Shown one piece after another: positions 30,136 through 39,013 of a DNA stretch of 64,000 nt. A program made the translations under genes and the position numbers. The first letter of the stretch is position 1. The number at the start of each line of letters is the position of its first letter. Under the pieces are notes generated by a model. The model searched no databases, was not told where the DNA came from, and saw nothing but the letters and a program-made list of their open reading frames with translations. The stretch is from Allorhizobium paknamense (GTDB lineage: Bacteria > Pseudomonadota > Alphaproteobacteria > Rhizobiales > Rhizobiaceae), in the NCBI RefSeq assembly GCF_030815125.1, contig NZ_JAUSWH010000001.1, positions 434,001 to 498,000 of the forward strand, in the 5' to 3' direction.

Positions 30136-30726
30136 ATGGCCTCCCGTACTTATAGCATTCCCAATCTGCTGACCTATGGCCGCATCCTGGCGGTTCCCCT
30201 CATCGTCGTCTGCTTCTTTCTGGAAGGTCAGTTGCAGAGCACGGATTTTGCCCGCTGGGCGGCGCTTGGCATTTTCGTCGTCGCCTCGATCACTGATTTC
30301 TTCGACGGCTATCTGGCCCGCATCTGGAACCAGACCTCGAATATCGGCCGCATGCTGGACCCGATTGCCGACAAATTGTTGGTCGCCACCTGCCTGATCC
30401 TGATGGCCGCCGATACGGAAAAAACCATTGCAGGCTGGTCGCTCTGGGCTGCCATCATCATTCTGTGCCGTGAAATCCTGGTCTCAGGGCTCCGCGAATA
30501 TCTGGCCGAACTGAAGGTGAGCGTGCCGGTCACCCGCATCGCCAAATGGAAAACTACCGTGCAGATGCTGGCGCTCGCCTTCCTGCTGGCTGGCCCGGCG
30601 GGCGACAAGGTGCTGCCGCACACCACCCATATCGGCATCGCGCTCTTGTGGATCGCCGCCCTTCTGACCATGTATACAGGCTATGATTACTTCAAGGCCG
30701 GCCTGAAACACATGGTGGATGAATGA
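30136..30726 (+). CDS. pgsA: CDP-diacylglycerol-glycerol-3-phosphate 3-phosphatidyltransferase
   Basis: A 196-residue membrane enzyme making phosphatidylglycerol phosphate from CDP-diacylglycerol and glycerol-3-phosphate. The CDP-alcohol phosphotransferase motif DGX2ARX8GX3DX3D is complete: DGYLAR, then G, then MLDPIADK. The N-terminus IPNLLTYGRILAVPLIV is typical, and four to six hydrophobic segments are seen. Its stop lies just before moaD, which implies a shared transcript. Confidence 0.95.
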   Translation: MASRTYSIPNLLTYGRILAVPLIVVCFFLEGQLQSTDFARWAALGIFVVASITDFFDGYLARIWNQTSNIGRMLDPIADKLLVATCLILMAADTEKTIAGWSLWAAIIILCREILVSGLREYLAELKVSVPVTRIAKWKTTVQMLALAFLLAGPAGDKVLPHTTHIGIALLWIAALLTMYTGYDYFKAGLKHMVDE

Positions 30727-30727
30727 G

Positions 30728-30982
30728 ATGGTGAAGCTTGTCTATTTCGCCTGGGTGCGGGAGCGGATCGGCAAGGATGAGGAAGAGCTGGACCTGCCGG
30801 ATACAGTCAAGACCGGCACCGACCTGATTGCCCATCTGACTGGCCTTGGCGAAAACTACGCCGAGGCCTTTCAGTTTCCGAAAGCGATCCGCATCGCCAT
30901 CAATCAGGAACATGTGGACCATCACGAACCGATTTCGGACGCGCGCGAAATTGGCCTGTTCCCGCCGATGACCGGTGGCTGA
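30728..30982 (+). CDS. moaD: molybdopterin synthase small subunit (MoaD)
   Basis: An 84-residue ubiquitin-like sulfur carrier that ends in the required TGG; its C-terminal thiocarboxylate donates sulfur to make the molybdopterin dithiolene. The ATG at 30728 starts VKLVYFAWVRERIG. An earlier ATG at 30719 overlaps pgsA. The moaE start follows one base after the stop codon, so the two subunits are made together. Confidence 0.94.
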   Translation: MVKLVYFAWVRERIGKDEEELDLPDTVKTGTDLIAHLTGLGENYAEAFQFPKAIRIAINQEHVDHHEPISDAREIGLFPPMTGG

Positions 30983-30983
30983 G

Positions 30984-31442
30984 ATGGTGGCGCCCACCAT
31001 TCGCGTGCAGCGCGAGGATTTCGATACCGCGATCGAAACCGAAGCTTTGACCGCCGGTTGCACCGATATCGGCGCCGTGGTTGCCTTTACCGGGCTTTGC
31101 CGCAGCGAGGGCAACCGGCTTGCCGCGCTGGAACTGGAACATTACCCGGGCATGGCGGAGGCGGAGATGCGCCGCATTGCCGGCCTCGCCATCGAAAAAT
31201 TCGACCTTCTTGGCCTCACCGCCATCCACCGCCACGGGCGGATCGAGCCCGGCGGCCAGATCGTTCTGGTCATTGCCGCGGCCTCCCACCGGCAGGCCGC
31301 CTTTGACGGCGCGAATTTCGTCATGGATTTCCTGAAAACCGCAGCGCCCTTCTGGAAGAAAGAACACAGCACCGATGGCAAGGCAGGCGACTGGGTGGCC
31401 GCCCGCGACGCCGACGATGCGGCGCTGACGAAGTGGCAGTAG
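30984..31442 (+). CDS. moaE: molybdopterin synthase catalytic subunit (MoaE)
   Basis: A 152-residue catalytic subunit that converts cyclic pyranopterin monophosphate to molybdopterin with MoaD. Visible family segments are IGAVVAFTGLCRSE, LELEHYPGMAEAEM, AIHRHGRIEPGGQIVLV and the lysine-rich APFWKKEH with the catalytic Lys. ATG 30984 was chosen over GTG 30975, which overlaps moaD. The TAG stop is followed at once by a CCACAG repeat that would read as His-Ser pairs if the stop were lost. Confidence 0.94.
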   Translation: MVAPTIRVQREDFDTAIETEALTAGCTDIGAVVAFTGLCRSEGNRLAALELEHYPGMAEAEMRRIAGLAIEKFDLLGLTAIHRHGRIEPGGQIVLVIAAASHRQAAFDGANFVMDFLKTAAPFWKKEHSTDGKAGDWVAARDADDAALTKWQ

Positions 31443-31444
31443 AT

Positions 31445-31468
31445 CCACAGCCACAGCCACAGCCACAG
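31445..31468. repeat. CCACAG hexamer repeated four times
   Basis: Four perfect tandem copies begin three bases after the moaE stop codon. Copy number could vary by slippage. No known function. Confidence 0.9.
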
Positions 31469-31580
31469 CCAGAGACACCGTCAGTCTATCTCCGGCACAG
31501 GATCGCCCCCTCTGTATATTGCCGGGCTTCGGGCAGCCTGATACATCATAAATGATGATATTTTTTCGGGAATCACCACA

Positions 31581-32477
31581 ATGTTTGAAGGATTATCTGC
31601 ATTTCCACCAACGCCGACCGATGAAGCCGGGAGGGTTGACAGTGTTGCCGTGGCCCGGCTCGCCGAACGATTGGCTGCCGAAAAAGTGGACTCAATCGGT
31701 CTGTTGGGCAGCACCGGAGCCTATGCATTTCTGACACGGGAAGAAAGACGGTGCGCAGTGAAGGCCGCAGCCGATGCGGTGGGAAACCGAGTTCCGCTTC
31801 TGGTTGGCGTCGGCGCTATGCGGACGGATGACGCGCAGGCTTTGGCCCGAGATGCCGCAAGCTGCGGTGCTTCCGCCCTGCTGCTTGCGCCGGTTTCCTA
31901 CACGCCGCTGACGGAGGAAGAGGTTTACCAGCATTTCGCAGCCGTGGCGGGTGCAACCGACCTGCCATTAGTCATCTACAACAACCCGACGACCACCCGC
32001 TTTACCTTCTCCGGCGATCTCATCGAGCGGCTGTCGCAGCTGCCGACAATTGTTTCCGTGAAGATGCCGCTACCCGCCAATGGTGGATTTGCGGCGGAGA
32101 TTGCCAGCCTGCGCCGTCGACTGCCCGAAGCATTTGCGGTTGGTTATAGCGGAGACTGGGGCGCGCGCGAGGCACTGCTGGCCGGGGCAGATACCTGGTA
32201 TAGCGTGGTTGCCGGGCTGCTTCCCAAGCCCGCCCTGGCGCTGACACGCGCTGCACAAAAGGGCAACGCGGTCGAGGCGGCAAGAATCGACAAGGGTTTC
32301 GAGCCGCTCTGGCAACTTTTCCAGGCGCATGGCAGCTTCCGAGTTATGTATGCTGTAGGCGCGATCCTCGGCCTGTTTGAAGCGGCACCGCCGCGCCCTG
32401 TTCTACCCATTTCCGAAGACGCCAAGAACCGGGTGGAAGCTGCGCTGGCGCATCTCGCATCCATCACCGAAATCTGA
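31581..32477 (+). CDS. DapA-superfamily class I aldolase/lyase (not DapA itself)
   Basis: A 298-residue TIM-barrel protein of the DHDPS/N-acetylneuraminate lyase superfamily. The Schiff-base lysine is K161 (VSVKMPLP) and the general-base tyrosine is Y133 (VIYNNP), the same numbers as in E. coli DapA. The substrate loops differ: GSTGAYA replaces GTTGES, and the arginine that holds the DapA substrate carboxylate (R138) is a threonine here. It therefore probably cleaves or forms another 2-oxo acid, and a real dapA should exist elsewhere. It is monocistronic with a shared terminator after it. Confidence 0.84.
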   Translation: MFEGLSAFPPTPTDEAGRVDSVAVARLAERLAAEKVDSIGLLGSTGAYAFLTREERRCAVKAAADAVGNRVPLLVGVGAMRTDDAQALARDAASCGASALLLAPVSYTPLTEEEVYQHFAAVAGATDLPLVIYNNPTTTRFTFSGDLIERLSQLPTIVSVKMPLPANGGFAAEIASLRRRLPEAFAVGYSGDWGAREALLAGADTWYSVVAGLLPKPALALTRAAQKGNAVEAARIDKGFEPLWQLFQAHGSFRVMYAVGAILGLFEAAPPRPVLPISEDAKNRVEAALAHLASITEI

Positions 32478-32494
32478 TGCCTGATCCTAAACGG

Positions 32495-32532
32495 AAAAGG
32501 CCGCCCGCGCAGATAATCGCGAGCGGCCTTTT
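32495..32532. terminator. bidirectional terminator between aldolase and ndk
   Basis: AAAAGGCCGC (32495-32504) pairs with GCGGCCTTTT (32523-32532), with A- and T-tracts on the outer sides. The genes on both sides converge on it. Confidence 0.82.
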
Positions 32533-32556
32533 TCAGCCCAGATTGAGGGCTGGAAA

Positions 32557-32979
32557 TCAGCCGACGATTTCGGTCGAAGAGAACCAGTAGGCGATTTCTT
32601 CAGCGGCAGTTTCCGGGGCGTCAGAGCCGTGAACCGAGTTTTCGCCGATGGATAGGGCAAACTGCTTGCGGATCGTGCCTTCTGCAGCCTGGGCGGGGTT
32701 GGTGGCGCCCATCAGTTCGCGGTTCTTGAGGATGGCGTTTTCGCCTTCCAGAACCTGAACGACGGTCGGGCCGGAGGTCATGCCTTCCACCAGTTCGCCG
32801 AAGAAGGGGCGATCCTTGTGCACGGCGTAGAAGCCTTCAGCTTCGCGCTTGCTCATCCATACGCGCTTGGAGGCAACGACGCGCAGGCCGTTGTCTTCAA
32901 AAACCTTGGTGATGGCGCCCGTCAGGTTGCGCTTCGTTGCGTCCGGCTTGATCATCGAAAAAGTGCGTTCAATCGCCAT
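32557..32979 (-). CDS. ndk: nucleoside diphosphate kinase
   Basis: A 140-residue enzyme, the standard length, that balances NTP pools by phosphate transfer through a phosphohistidine. The active-site His is H117 in [10 protein letters not shown]. The N-terminus [13 protein letters not shown] is typical, which sets the start at 32979; the 21-codon extension upstream is not conserved-looking. Confidence 0.97.
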   Translation of the reverse strand: MAIERTFSMIKPDATKRNLTGAITKVFEDNGLRVVASKRVWMSKREAEGFYAVHKDRPFFGELVEGMTSGPTVVQVLEGENAILKNRELMGATNPAQAAEGTIRKQFALSIGENSVHGSDAPETAAEEIAYWFSSTEIVG

Positions 32980-33090
32980 CGTTTCTTCCTTTGTTTTCCG
33001 GGAAAGTGGGCGGTTTCTACCCGGAGCGATTCGTGAAGACAAGAGGCAATGCGGAATTTCACCTGCGCGTCATAAACCAGCCTGTTATAC

Positions 33091-33195
33091 TAAAGCACGT
33101 TGCGGCTTATCAGCCTCATGCAACGTGCTTTACATTCTTGTTTTAACGCATGTCGTTATCGCAAAACCGCTGCACACTTTTGCGCGACATGCTCT
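33091..33195 (+). repeat. RIME1-like palindromic element, copy 1
   Basis: A 105-bp element with two hairpins. The first has 13-bp perfect arms (33091-33103 with 33120-33132). The second has arms GCATGTCG/CGACATGC (33148-33155, 33185-33192) enclosing CGCAAAA/TTTTGCG. A copy differing at three positions lies at 40995-41099 in the same orientation. The layout fits the rhizobial intergenic mosaic elements. Confidence 0.85.
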
Positions 33196-33230
33196 GGGGC
33201 TCGAAGGCTCATTTTCGATGACTCCTGGTA

Positions 33231-33914
33231 TTACGCCACCTTCCGGCCAGCCCCATCGTGAAGATCAAGCAGGCTTTCGAACCAGCCGCGCACCGGGTCG
33301 CTCTCCGGCAGGGGCACGAGACCGGAAACGATCCGCAACCATTGCAGCGCCCCGAAGACGATGTAATCGGCAAAGAGCGGCGTTTGCCCACCAATGAAGG
33401 GCTGGTTTACCAGCATGTGCCGCAGCGGCGTCAAAAGACCGGGAAGATCCTGCACATGCGCCTCGCGGCTTGAGGCCAGTTGCTCCAGTGTCTGGCCCAA
33501 CCGCTTTTCACGGCTCTCGCGAAAATAGGCCTGATCGGTAGGCGCAAGCATGGCATGAATATCGCCCACCGCGATGCGGGTGATGACCGGATGGATCACC
33601 GTCTGGGAAAACCCTTCCACAAAGCGCGCCATGGCCTTGCCGCCCTCGCCGCCGAACAGGCTCGGTCGCTCCGGATAGGTCTCTTCGAGATAAAGCGCGA
33701 TCCTGAAACTGTCCGACACCAGATGCGCGCCATCTTTCAGCAAGGGTACGGTTTTGGAAAAACCCTCCTCCACCGTGGCGATGCCGGTAAAGGGCAAGGG
33801 CTTTTCCTGAAAAGCCAGCCCCTTGTGATGCAACGCCATCACCACCTTCCAGCAATGCGGTGAAAAGGGGCGCGAGACATCGGCACCGGCCAGCGAATAG
33901 AGTGTAATGGTCAT
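33231..33914 (-). CDS. glutathione S-transferase family protein
   Basis: A 227-residue protein. The start at 33914 follows CAGGAGAG and begins the thioredoxin-fold domain (MTITLYSLAGADVSRPFSPH). That N-terminal domain reads FSPHCWKVVMALHHKGL, with Ser/Cys at the usual catalytic site, then TVPLLKDG (cis-Pro) and VSDSFRIALYLEETYP (Ser binding the glutathione gamma-glutamyl). The C-terminal domain is helical. It resembles the beta-etherase/LigE-like GSTs of rhizobia, but the substrate is unknown. It is divergent from the DinB-like gene. Confidence 0.85.
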   Translation of the reverse strand: MTITLYSLAGADVSRPFSPHCWKVVMALHHKGLAFQEKPLPFTGIATVEEGFSKTVPLLKDGAHLVSDSFRIALYLEETYPERPSLFGGEGGKAMARFVEGFSQTVIHPVITRIAVGDIHAMLAPTDQAYFRESREKRLGQTLEQLASSREAHVQDLPGLLTPLRHMLVNQPFIGGQTPLFADYIVFGALQWLRIVSGLVPLPESDPVRGWFESLLDLHDGAGRKVA

Positions 33915-34046
33915 GAAAACTCTCCTGTTGCGCGCAGAGTTCAGGCCAGATGCCCGCAAAAATCAAATCAGGAAATTTCATACATGTTATCAACCCCATT
34001 GTACTTCATCAGTGATATGGCTTTCAAAGCGCTATCGGAGGACGAG

Positions 34047-34550
34047 ATGCTGGACCACTGGACCATGTTTGCCGCCTATAACGAATGGGCGAACCAGAAG
34101 CTCTACGAGGCCGCCGCCACGCTGAGCGAGGAGGAGCTGCACCGGGAAACCGGCGCCTTCTTCGGCTCGCTCTTCGGCACGCTCAGCCACCTTGTGGTCG
34201 CCGACCAGATCTGGCTGCGCCGCCTTAGCGGCGAAGGTCCTACACACACCAGCCTGAACGCAAAGCCTTGTGCGGATTTCCAGAGCCTGCATCAGGCGCG
34301 TGTGGAAACCGATGCCCGCCTGCGTCAGTTCTGCGAGACGCTGACGGAAGAGAAACTCACCGGCGAAATCGAATATCGCCCGGTCACCTCGCCGGACCCG
34401 GTGCGTCAACCGCTCGGCCAGACGCTGGCGCATATGTTCAATCACCAGACCCATCATCGCGGACAGGCGCATATGATCCTCACCGTGCTGGGCAAACCGT
34501 CTCTGGCGCTTGATCTGGTCTATTTCCAGCGGCTTCCGAAGCAGGCATAG
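34047..34550 (+). CDS. DinB family metal-binding protein
   Basis: A 167-residue four-helix-bundle protein. ATG 34047 has GGAGGA just upstream and starts MLDHWTMFAAYNEWAN, the usual DinB beginning. Two earlier in-frame ATGs (34017, 33984) are possible. The three-histidine metal site is seen as one His in GTLSHLVVADQIW and two in HQTHHRGQAH. Such proteins include thiol-dependent transferases using bacillithiol, mycothiol or glutathione; the divergent GST gene next door makes a glutathione link attractive but unproven. Confidence 0.82.
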   Translation: MLDHWTMFAAYNEWANQKLYEAAATLSEEELHRETGAFFGSLFGTLSHLVVADQIWLRRLSGEGPTHTSLNAKPCADFQSLHQARVETDARLRQFCETLTEEKLTGEIEYRPVTSPDPVRQPLGQTLAHMFNHQTHHRGQAHMILTVLGKPSLALDLVYFQRLPKQA

Positions 34551-34592
34551 CCCCTCTTGCCTTTGGCGGGTTGATCCGCCAAAACACCGGCC

Positions 34593-36479
34593 ATGATTAC
34601 GATTTCCGATGTTTCCGCCCGTATCGCCGGCCGCCTGTTGATCGACCATGCCAGCCTGTCCCTGCCCGCCGGCACCAAGGCCGGTCTGGTGGGGCGAAAT
34701 GGTGCGGGAAAATCCACGCTGTTTCGCATCATCACCGGCGATCTTGCCGCCGAGACCGGCTCGATCGGCATTCCCAAACAGGCCCGCATCGGTCAGGTGG
34801 CGCAGGAAGCGCCGGGCACGGAAGATTCGCTGATTTCCATCGTCATGGCAGCGGACAAGGAACGCGCCGCCCTTCTGGCGGAAGCGGAAACCGCGACTGA
34901 TCCGCACCGCATCGCAGACATCCAGACGCGGCTTGCCGATATCGGCGCGCATTCGGCGGAGGCGCGGGCGGCCACCATTCTCTCCGGCCTCGGCTTCGAT
35001 CACGAGGCACAGTTGCGCCCAGCCTCTTCCTTTTCCGGCGGCTGGCGCATGCGCGTGGCGCTGGCGGCGGTCCTGTTTGCCGAGCCCGACCTTCTGCTGC
35101 TCGACGAACCGACCAACTATCTCGATCTGGAAGGCACGCTGTGGCTCGAAGATTATGTGCGCCGCTATCCGCACACCGTCATCATCATCAGCCATGACCG
35201 CGACCTGCTGAACACCGCCGTCAATTCCATTATCCATCTCGACCAGAAGAAACTGACCTTCTATCGCGGCGGCTATGACCAGTTCGAGCGGCAAAAGGCC
35301 GAAAACGACGAATTGCAGATGAAGGCCAAGGCGAAGAACGACGCCGCCCGCAAGCATCTGCAAAGCTTCATCGACCGGTTCCGGGCCAAGGCCACCAAGG
35401 CCAAGCAGGCGCAAAGCCGTATCAAGGCGCTGGAGCGCATGGGCACGGTGGCCGCCGTGGTGGAAGATCACGTCCACCCCATCACCTTTCCCAAGCCGGA
35501 AAAGCTTCCCGCCTCGCCCATCGTCGCCATCACCGGCGGCGCCGTGGGCTATGCGCCGGGCAAACCGATCCTGAAGAACCTCAGCCTGCGCATCGACAAT
35601 GATGACCGCATCGCGCTACTCGGCTCGAACGGCAATGGTAAATCCACCTTCGCCAAATTCATCTCCGGGCGCTTGCAGGCGGAAAAGGGCGAGATCAAGC
35701 TGGCGCCGCATCTCAGCATCGGCTTTTTCGCCCAGCATCAACTGGACGATCTTGTGCCCAATGAAACGCCGGTGGATCACATTCGCCGCCTGATGCCGCA
35801 GGCAGGCGAAGCGCAGCTTCGCGCCCGCGTGGCGCAGATGGGGCTTGCGACCGAAAAGATGGATACCGCCGCCAAGGACTTGTCCGGCGGTGAAAAGGCC
35901 CGCCTGCTGATGGGGCTCGCCGCCTTCCACGCGCCCAATCTGCTGATCCTCGACGAGCCGACCAACCATCTGGACATCGACAGCCGCAAGGCGCTGATCG
36001 AAGCGCTGAACGATTACGAAGGCGCGGTCATCCTGATCTCCCACGATCGCCACCTGATCGAGGCGACGGTGGACCGGCTGTGGCTGGTCAATAACGGCAC
36101 CGTCTCCAGTTTCGACGGCGACATGGAGGAATATCGCAGCCTCATCCTCGCCTCCGGCAAGAAGAGCGCCGACGACAAGCCGGACAATCCCGCAGCCCAG
36201 GTCAACAAGGCCGACCAGCGCAAGGCCGCCGCCGACAAGCGCGCCAGCCTTGCGCCGCTGAAGAAAAAGATCAACGAAATCGAGTCCCTGACGAAAAAGC
36301 TGGAGACTTTGATTCAAGGTCTTGATGCAGAACTTGCAGATCCCGCCCTTTACGAAAAATCCCCCGCCAAGGCCGCGGAAAAGGCAAAGCAGCGGGGTGA
36401 AGCCGCCGCAAAGCTTGCTGATGCCGAGGAGCAATGGCTGGAGCTTTCCGCCGAATATGAAGAGGCGATGAGCGATTAG
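34593..36479 (+). CDS. ABC-F family ATPase (Uup/YheS-like)
   Basis: A 628-residue protein with two ATP-binding cassettes and no membrane segment. Walker A sites are GRNGAGKSTLF and GSNGNGKSTFA; signature motifs are FSGGWRMRVALA and LSGGEKARLLMG; Walker B/EPTN motifs are LLLLDEPTNYLD and LLILDEPTNHLD. The linker between cassettes (residues 225-290) is charged and helical, as in P-site-binding ABC-F factors that act on stalled ribosomes. A charged coiled coil ends the protein. The TAG stop is also the start of a repeat element. Confidence 0.93.
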   Translation: MITISDVSARIAGRLLIDHASLSLPAGTKAGLVGRNGAGKSTLFRIITGDLAAETGSIGIPKQARIGQVAQEAPGTEDSLISIVMAADKERAALLAEAETATDPHRIADIQTRLADIGAHSAEARAATILSGLGFDHEAQLRPASSFSGGWRMRVALAAVLFAEPDLLLLDEPTNYLDLEGTLWLEDYVRRYPHTVIIISHDRDLLNTAVNSIIHLDQKKLTFYRGGYDQFERQKAENDELQMKAKAKNDAARKHLQSFIDRFRAKATKAKQAQSRIKALERMGTVAAVVEDHVHPITFPKPEKLPASPIVAITGGAVGYAPGKPILKNLSLRIDNDDRIALLGSNGNGKSTFAKFISGRLQAEKGEIKLAPHLSIGFFAQHQLDDLVPNETPVDHIRRLMPQAGEAQLRARVAQMGLATEKMDTAAKDLSGGEKARLLMGLAAFHAPNLLILDEPTNHLDIDSRKALIEALNDYEGAVILISHDRHLIEATVDRLWLVNNGTVSSFDGDMEEYRSLILASGKKSADDKPDNPAAQVNKADQRKAAADKRASLAPLKKKINEIESLTKKLETLIQGLDAELADPALYEKSPAKAAEKAKQRGEAAAKLADAEEQWLELSAEYEEAMSD

Positions 36480-36651
36480 AGCATGTCCAGCAAAAGTGCG
36501 TTAGCGGTTTTGCGTCCGGACTGCGTAAAAACAAATAGATAGAGCATTTTCAGGAAAAGTGGGGTCCGGTTTTCCGTCCGGAAATGCGCAAAACAAATAG
36601 CATTGTCCTGAGAAAAATGGGGTCCGGTTTTCTCGGGACAAGACTCTATTG
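36477..36651. repeat. three TAGAG-type repeat units between two convergent genes
   Basis: Units start at 36477 (TAGAGCATGTCCAG), 36540 (TAGAGCATTTTCAGG) and 36601 (a diverged unit reading the other way from about 36648). Each has a GTCCGG/CCGGTTTT core and ends near AAACAAATAG. The first supplies the ABC-F stop codon. The last supplies, on the minus strand, the glycosyltransferase stop codon. Confidence 0.78.
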
Positions 36652-38352
36652 TTCCTCCTTGATGATAGTTGAAACGGGGTGCTGCTCGGGGCTGATGCAC
36701 AGGCCGGAGCGCGGAAGTTTTCCCCAGCCGACCTGCCGTGCCAGCACATGCGCATGGAGCGACTTCAGCACCACCAGATACATGCTTTGCCGATAGGCGA
36801 AGCGTTGGGTGAGGAACGAAAAACTATTGAAGCGATGGGGGCGCTGTTCCAGCCGGCAGGCGATCGAGCCGCAAATGAGCTCGATGAGCAGCATGCTGGA
36901 AAAACAGAACAGCATCTTGTCAGGCTGCATCCATGGCAGCAGCATCTCACGCCTGATCAGCCAGAACATCGTCGCGCCACCCGTGACGATCATCATCAGG
37001 TCGATCAGCGGCGCGACAATCGCAAACCCGATCTGAAAGAACCAGACCTGAGGCAAGCCGATCCAGCCGATTCCCGGCACCTTGCTGGAAAAGCACAGGT
37101 TTCGATGCTTCAGCAGACATTGCACGGTGCCATAGCTCCAGCGCAGCCGCTGCTTCATCAGGTCGCGAAAGCGATCGGGCGCTTCCGTCCAGGCCACTGC
37201 TTCGGCGTCATAAATCACCTTCCAGCCGTGCGCCTGCAAGGCAATGGTCGCATCCTGATCTTCGGCCAGCGTGTCCAGCGGAAATCCGCCAACCTGCAGT
37301 AGGGCAGAACGCCGCCATGCACCGGCGGCACCCGGCACCACCATCATGGCGCCAAAGCTTGAAAAGGCCACCCGCTCGTGATTCTGTACCGTGACATATT
37401 CAATGTCCTGCCAGCGGGTGATGGCGTTGTGACAATTGCCCACCTTGGTATTGCCGGCAACGGCGCCGATCCCGGGGTCGATGAACCATTTAACGAGAGA
37501 GAGCACTGTCTCCGCCTCGAAATGCGTATCGGCATCCAGCGCGATGACAATCTCTCCGCTCGACAGGTGCAGACCGTGATTGAGAGCCGATGCCTTGCCG
37601 CCATTCGCCTGCTCGATCAACCGCACACGGGGCTCATGCGCAAAGGCTCTACGGACGATATCAGCCGTTTCGTCCTGCGAACCATCATCGATGACGAGAA
37701 TTTCGAAGGCGACACCTCTGCTTTCCAACAGGCGCCGAACGGTGGCTTCGATGACCTTGGCCTCGTTATAGGCCGGAACCAGAACGCTGACAGCCAGAGA
37801 AGCCGTAAAATCCGCAGGATCCGTTCGTCCCGTGACCGCTGGAAAGAAAAGCCGCCCGGAATGCTGACAGTAGACCGCAAGGGCCGAAACGATCAGCGGC
37901 CGGACAGTGGCAATGGCCGTCAGACTGATGAACACCAGTTCCAGCACATTCCAGATCCAGCTTCCTCCTCCGGAAAAAGAAGGAGAAAAACCCGCCTGAA
38001 CCAGCCTGAAAGGCATGGAGGGCAAACCGGCGTCGATGGTTTTCAGACCACTTGCCGCAGGGGCAGAGGCCAGATGAGTATGTTTGGCCGGGTACAATAC
38101 TTGGGATGCCTCAAGCGGCGATGGTAAAGTCACCGCCTCAAAGCGATGGGCATGATGCCCTCCACCACGCAAATCTCTTACACTCGCCGGTGTAAAATCT
38201 TGCTCTTTGGCATAAATTCGATTTGCAACCAAAGCAAACAGCAGACAGAAAAAAATCAAAAATCCGGAAATCATCAATAATATTATTACATAGACGTTTC
38301 TATATAATAATATTTCGGCACTCACCCCGAAAAACGAAAATTTTTTCTTCAT
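36646..38352 (-). CDS. family 2 processive glycosyltransferase (PgaC/NodC/HAS-like)
   Basis: A 568-residue membrane glycan synthase. One hydrophobic segment lies at about 17-42, a non-membrane stretch follows, a second membrane segment is at 132-160, then the GT-A domain and three to four C-terminal membrane segments. The catalytic set of a processive beta-glycan polymerase is complete: VPAYNEAKVIE, VIDDGSQDE, ALDADTHFE, LAEDQDAT (the base) and QRLRWSYGT. The polymer is unknown; poly-GlcNAc-like glycan is the nearest analogy. The first 40 codons and the upstream 300 bp are markedly AT-rich, unlike the rest. A deacetylase gene lies 3 kb away. Confidence 0.88.
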   Translation of the reverse strand: MKKKFSFFGVSAEILLYRNVYVIILLMISGFLIFFCLLFALVANRIYAKEQDFTPASVRDLRGGGHHAHRFEAVTLPSPLEASQVLYPAKHTHLASAPAASGLKTIDAGLPSMPFRLVQAGFSPSFSGGGSWIWNVLELVFISLTAIATVRPLIVSALAVYCQHSGRLFFPAVTGRTDPADFTASLAVSVLVPAYNEAKVIEATVRRLLESRGVAFEILVIDDGSQDETADIVRRAFAHEPRVRLIEQANGGKASALNHGLHLSSGEIVIALDADTHFEAETVLSLVKWFIDPGIGAVAGNTKVGNCHNAITRWQDIEYVTVQNHERVAFSSFGAMMVVPGAAGAWRRSALLQVGGFPLDTLAEDQDATIALQAHGWKVIYDAEAVAWTEAPDRFRDLMKQRLRWSYGTVQCLLKHRNLCFSSKVPGIGWIGLPQVWFFQIGFAIVAPLIDLMMIVTGGATMFWLIRREMLLPWMQPDKMLFCFSSMLLIELICGSIACRLEQRPHRFNSFSFLTQRFAYRQSMYLVVLKSLHAHVLARQVGWGKLPRSGLCISPEQHPVSTIIKEEQ

Positions 38353-39013
38353 AACGTGCTCGTTCTAAATTTCTTATATCATCACTATGACCCTCGAAAT
38401 ACAAGGTTGCAATTTCTACGTTACAAAACCTGTGCGATGATTAAAAATATTATACTTATAAAATATAGAATTTCCTTTATAATATAAATATATCATATCG
38501 TTAAATTATGTAAAAAAAATAAAATCACACACAAATAAAGCATCTTGCTTCATTTACAGATTTATAATCTGAAATATTTACATCAAATTTCCGGCAATAA
38601 TGACGGAACAATTCGCCCACCTGTTCTGAAATGATTGATTTCGGTGCTTTACGAAACGTTCGGGAGATATACTCCACCACCGCAGGCATCGCGGAGGCTA
38701 TCACGGCAAGGGCCCCCTGCCGCTCCGCAGCTCGAAATGAGGATGCCGCCTGCTCCTTTCCCCACGGAAAACGCTACCCTTAAAAATGGAGGGCAAATTC
38801 GCCCGGTTACTTTAATATATTTTAAATAATTAATACACAAACTAAGCGGGAAATTCGCCAGCGCCACACTTCCTCCCACTCCTTCCGCTCGCCCCCGGCG
38901 GGAGGCGATTTCGTGCGCGCTTCACTGCAACCAGAGCGGCAGGCAGAGCCTGCCGGTTTTCTTTGACAAAGCCGTCTGCGGTCCTCCCCCGCGCGCGGCT
39001 GACAGGAGGCTAC
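38353..39013. other. AT-rich intergenic region between divergent genes
   Basis: No supported gene. Positions 38401-38580 have about 21 percent G+C by hand count, with long A/T runs and TA steps, and hold the promoter side of the glycosyltransferase. From about 38640 base composition returns to normal up to the second chemoreceptor. Confidence 0.6.

Noticed and set aside
31445..31468. Short tandem repeat as a CRISPR array
   Set aside because: Units are 6 bp with no spacers; it is a microsatellite.
31581..32477. Naming the aldolase dapA
   Set aside because: Key substrate residues of DapA (R138 and the GTTGES loop) are replaced.
33091..33195. Palindromic element as a tRNA or insertion sequence
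   Set aside because: No cloverleaf, no coding capacity and a second copy of the same 105 bp elsewhere; it fits an intergenic mosaic element.
38635..38829. 64-codon open frame in the AT-rich intergenic region
   Set aside because: Biased, low-complexity translation, spans a composition boundary and has no ribosome site.
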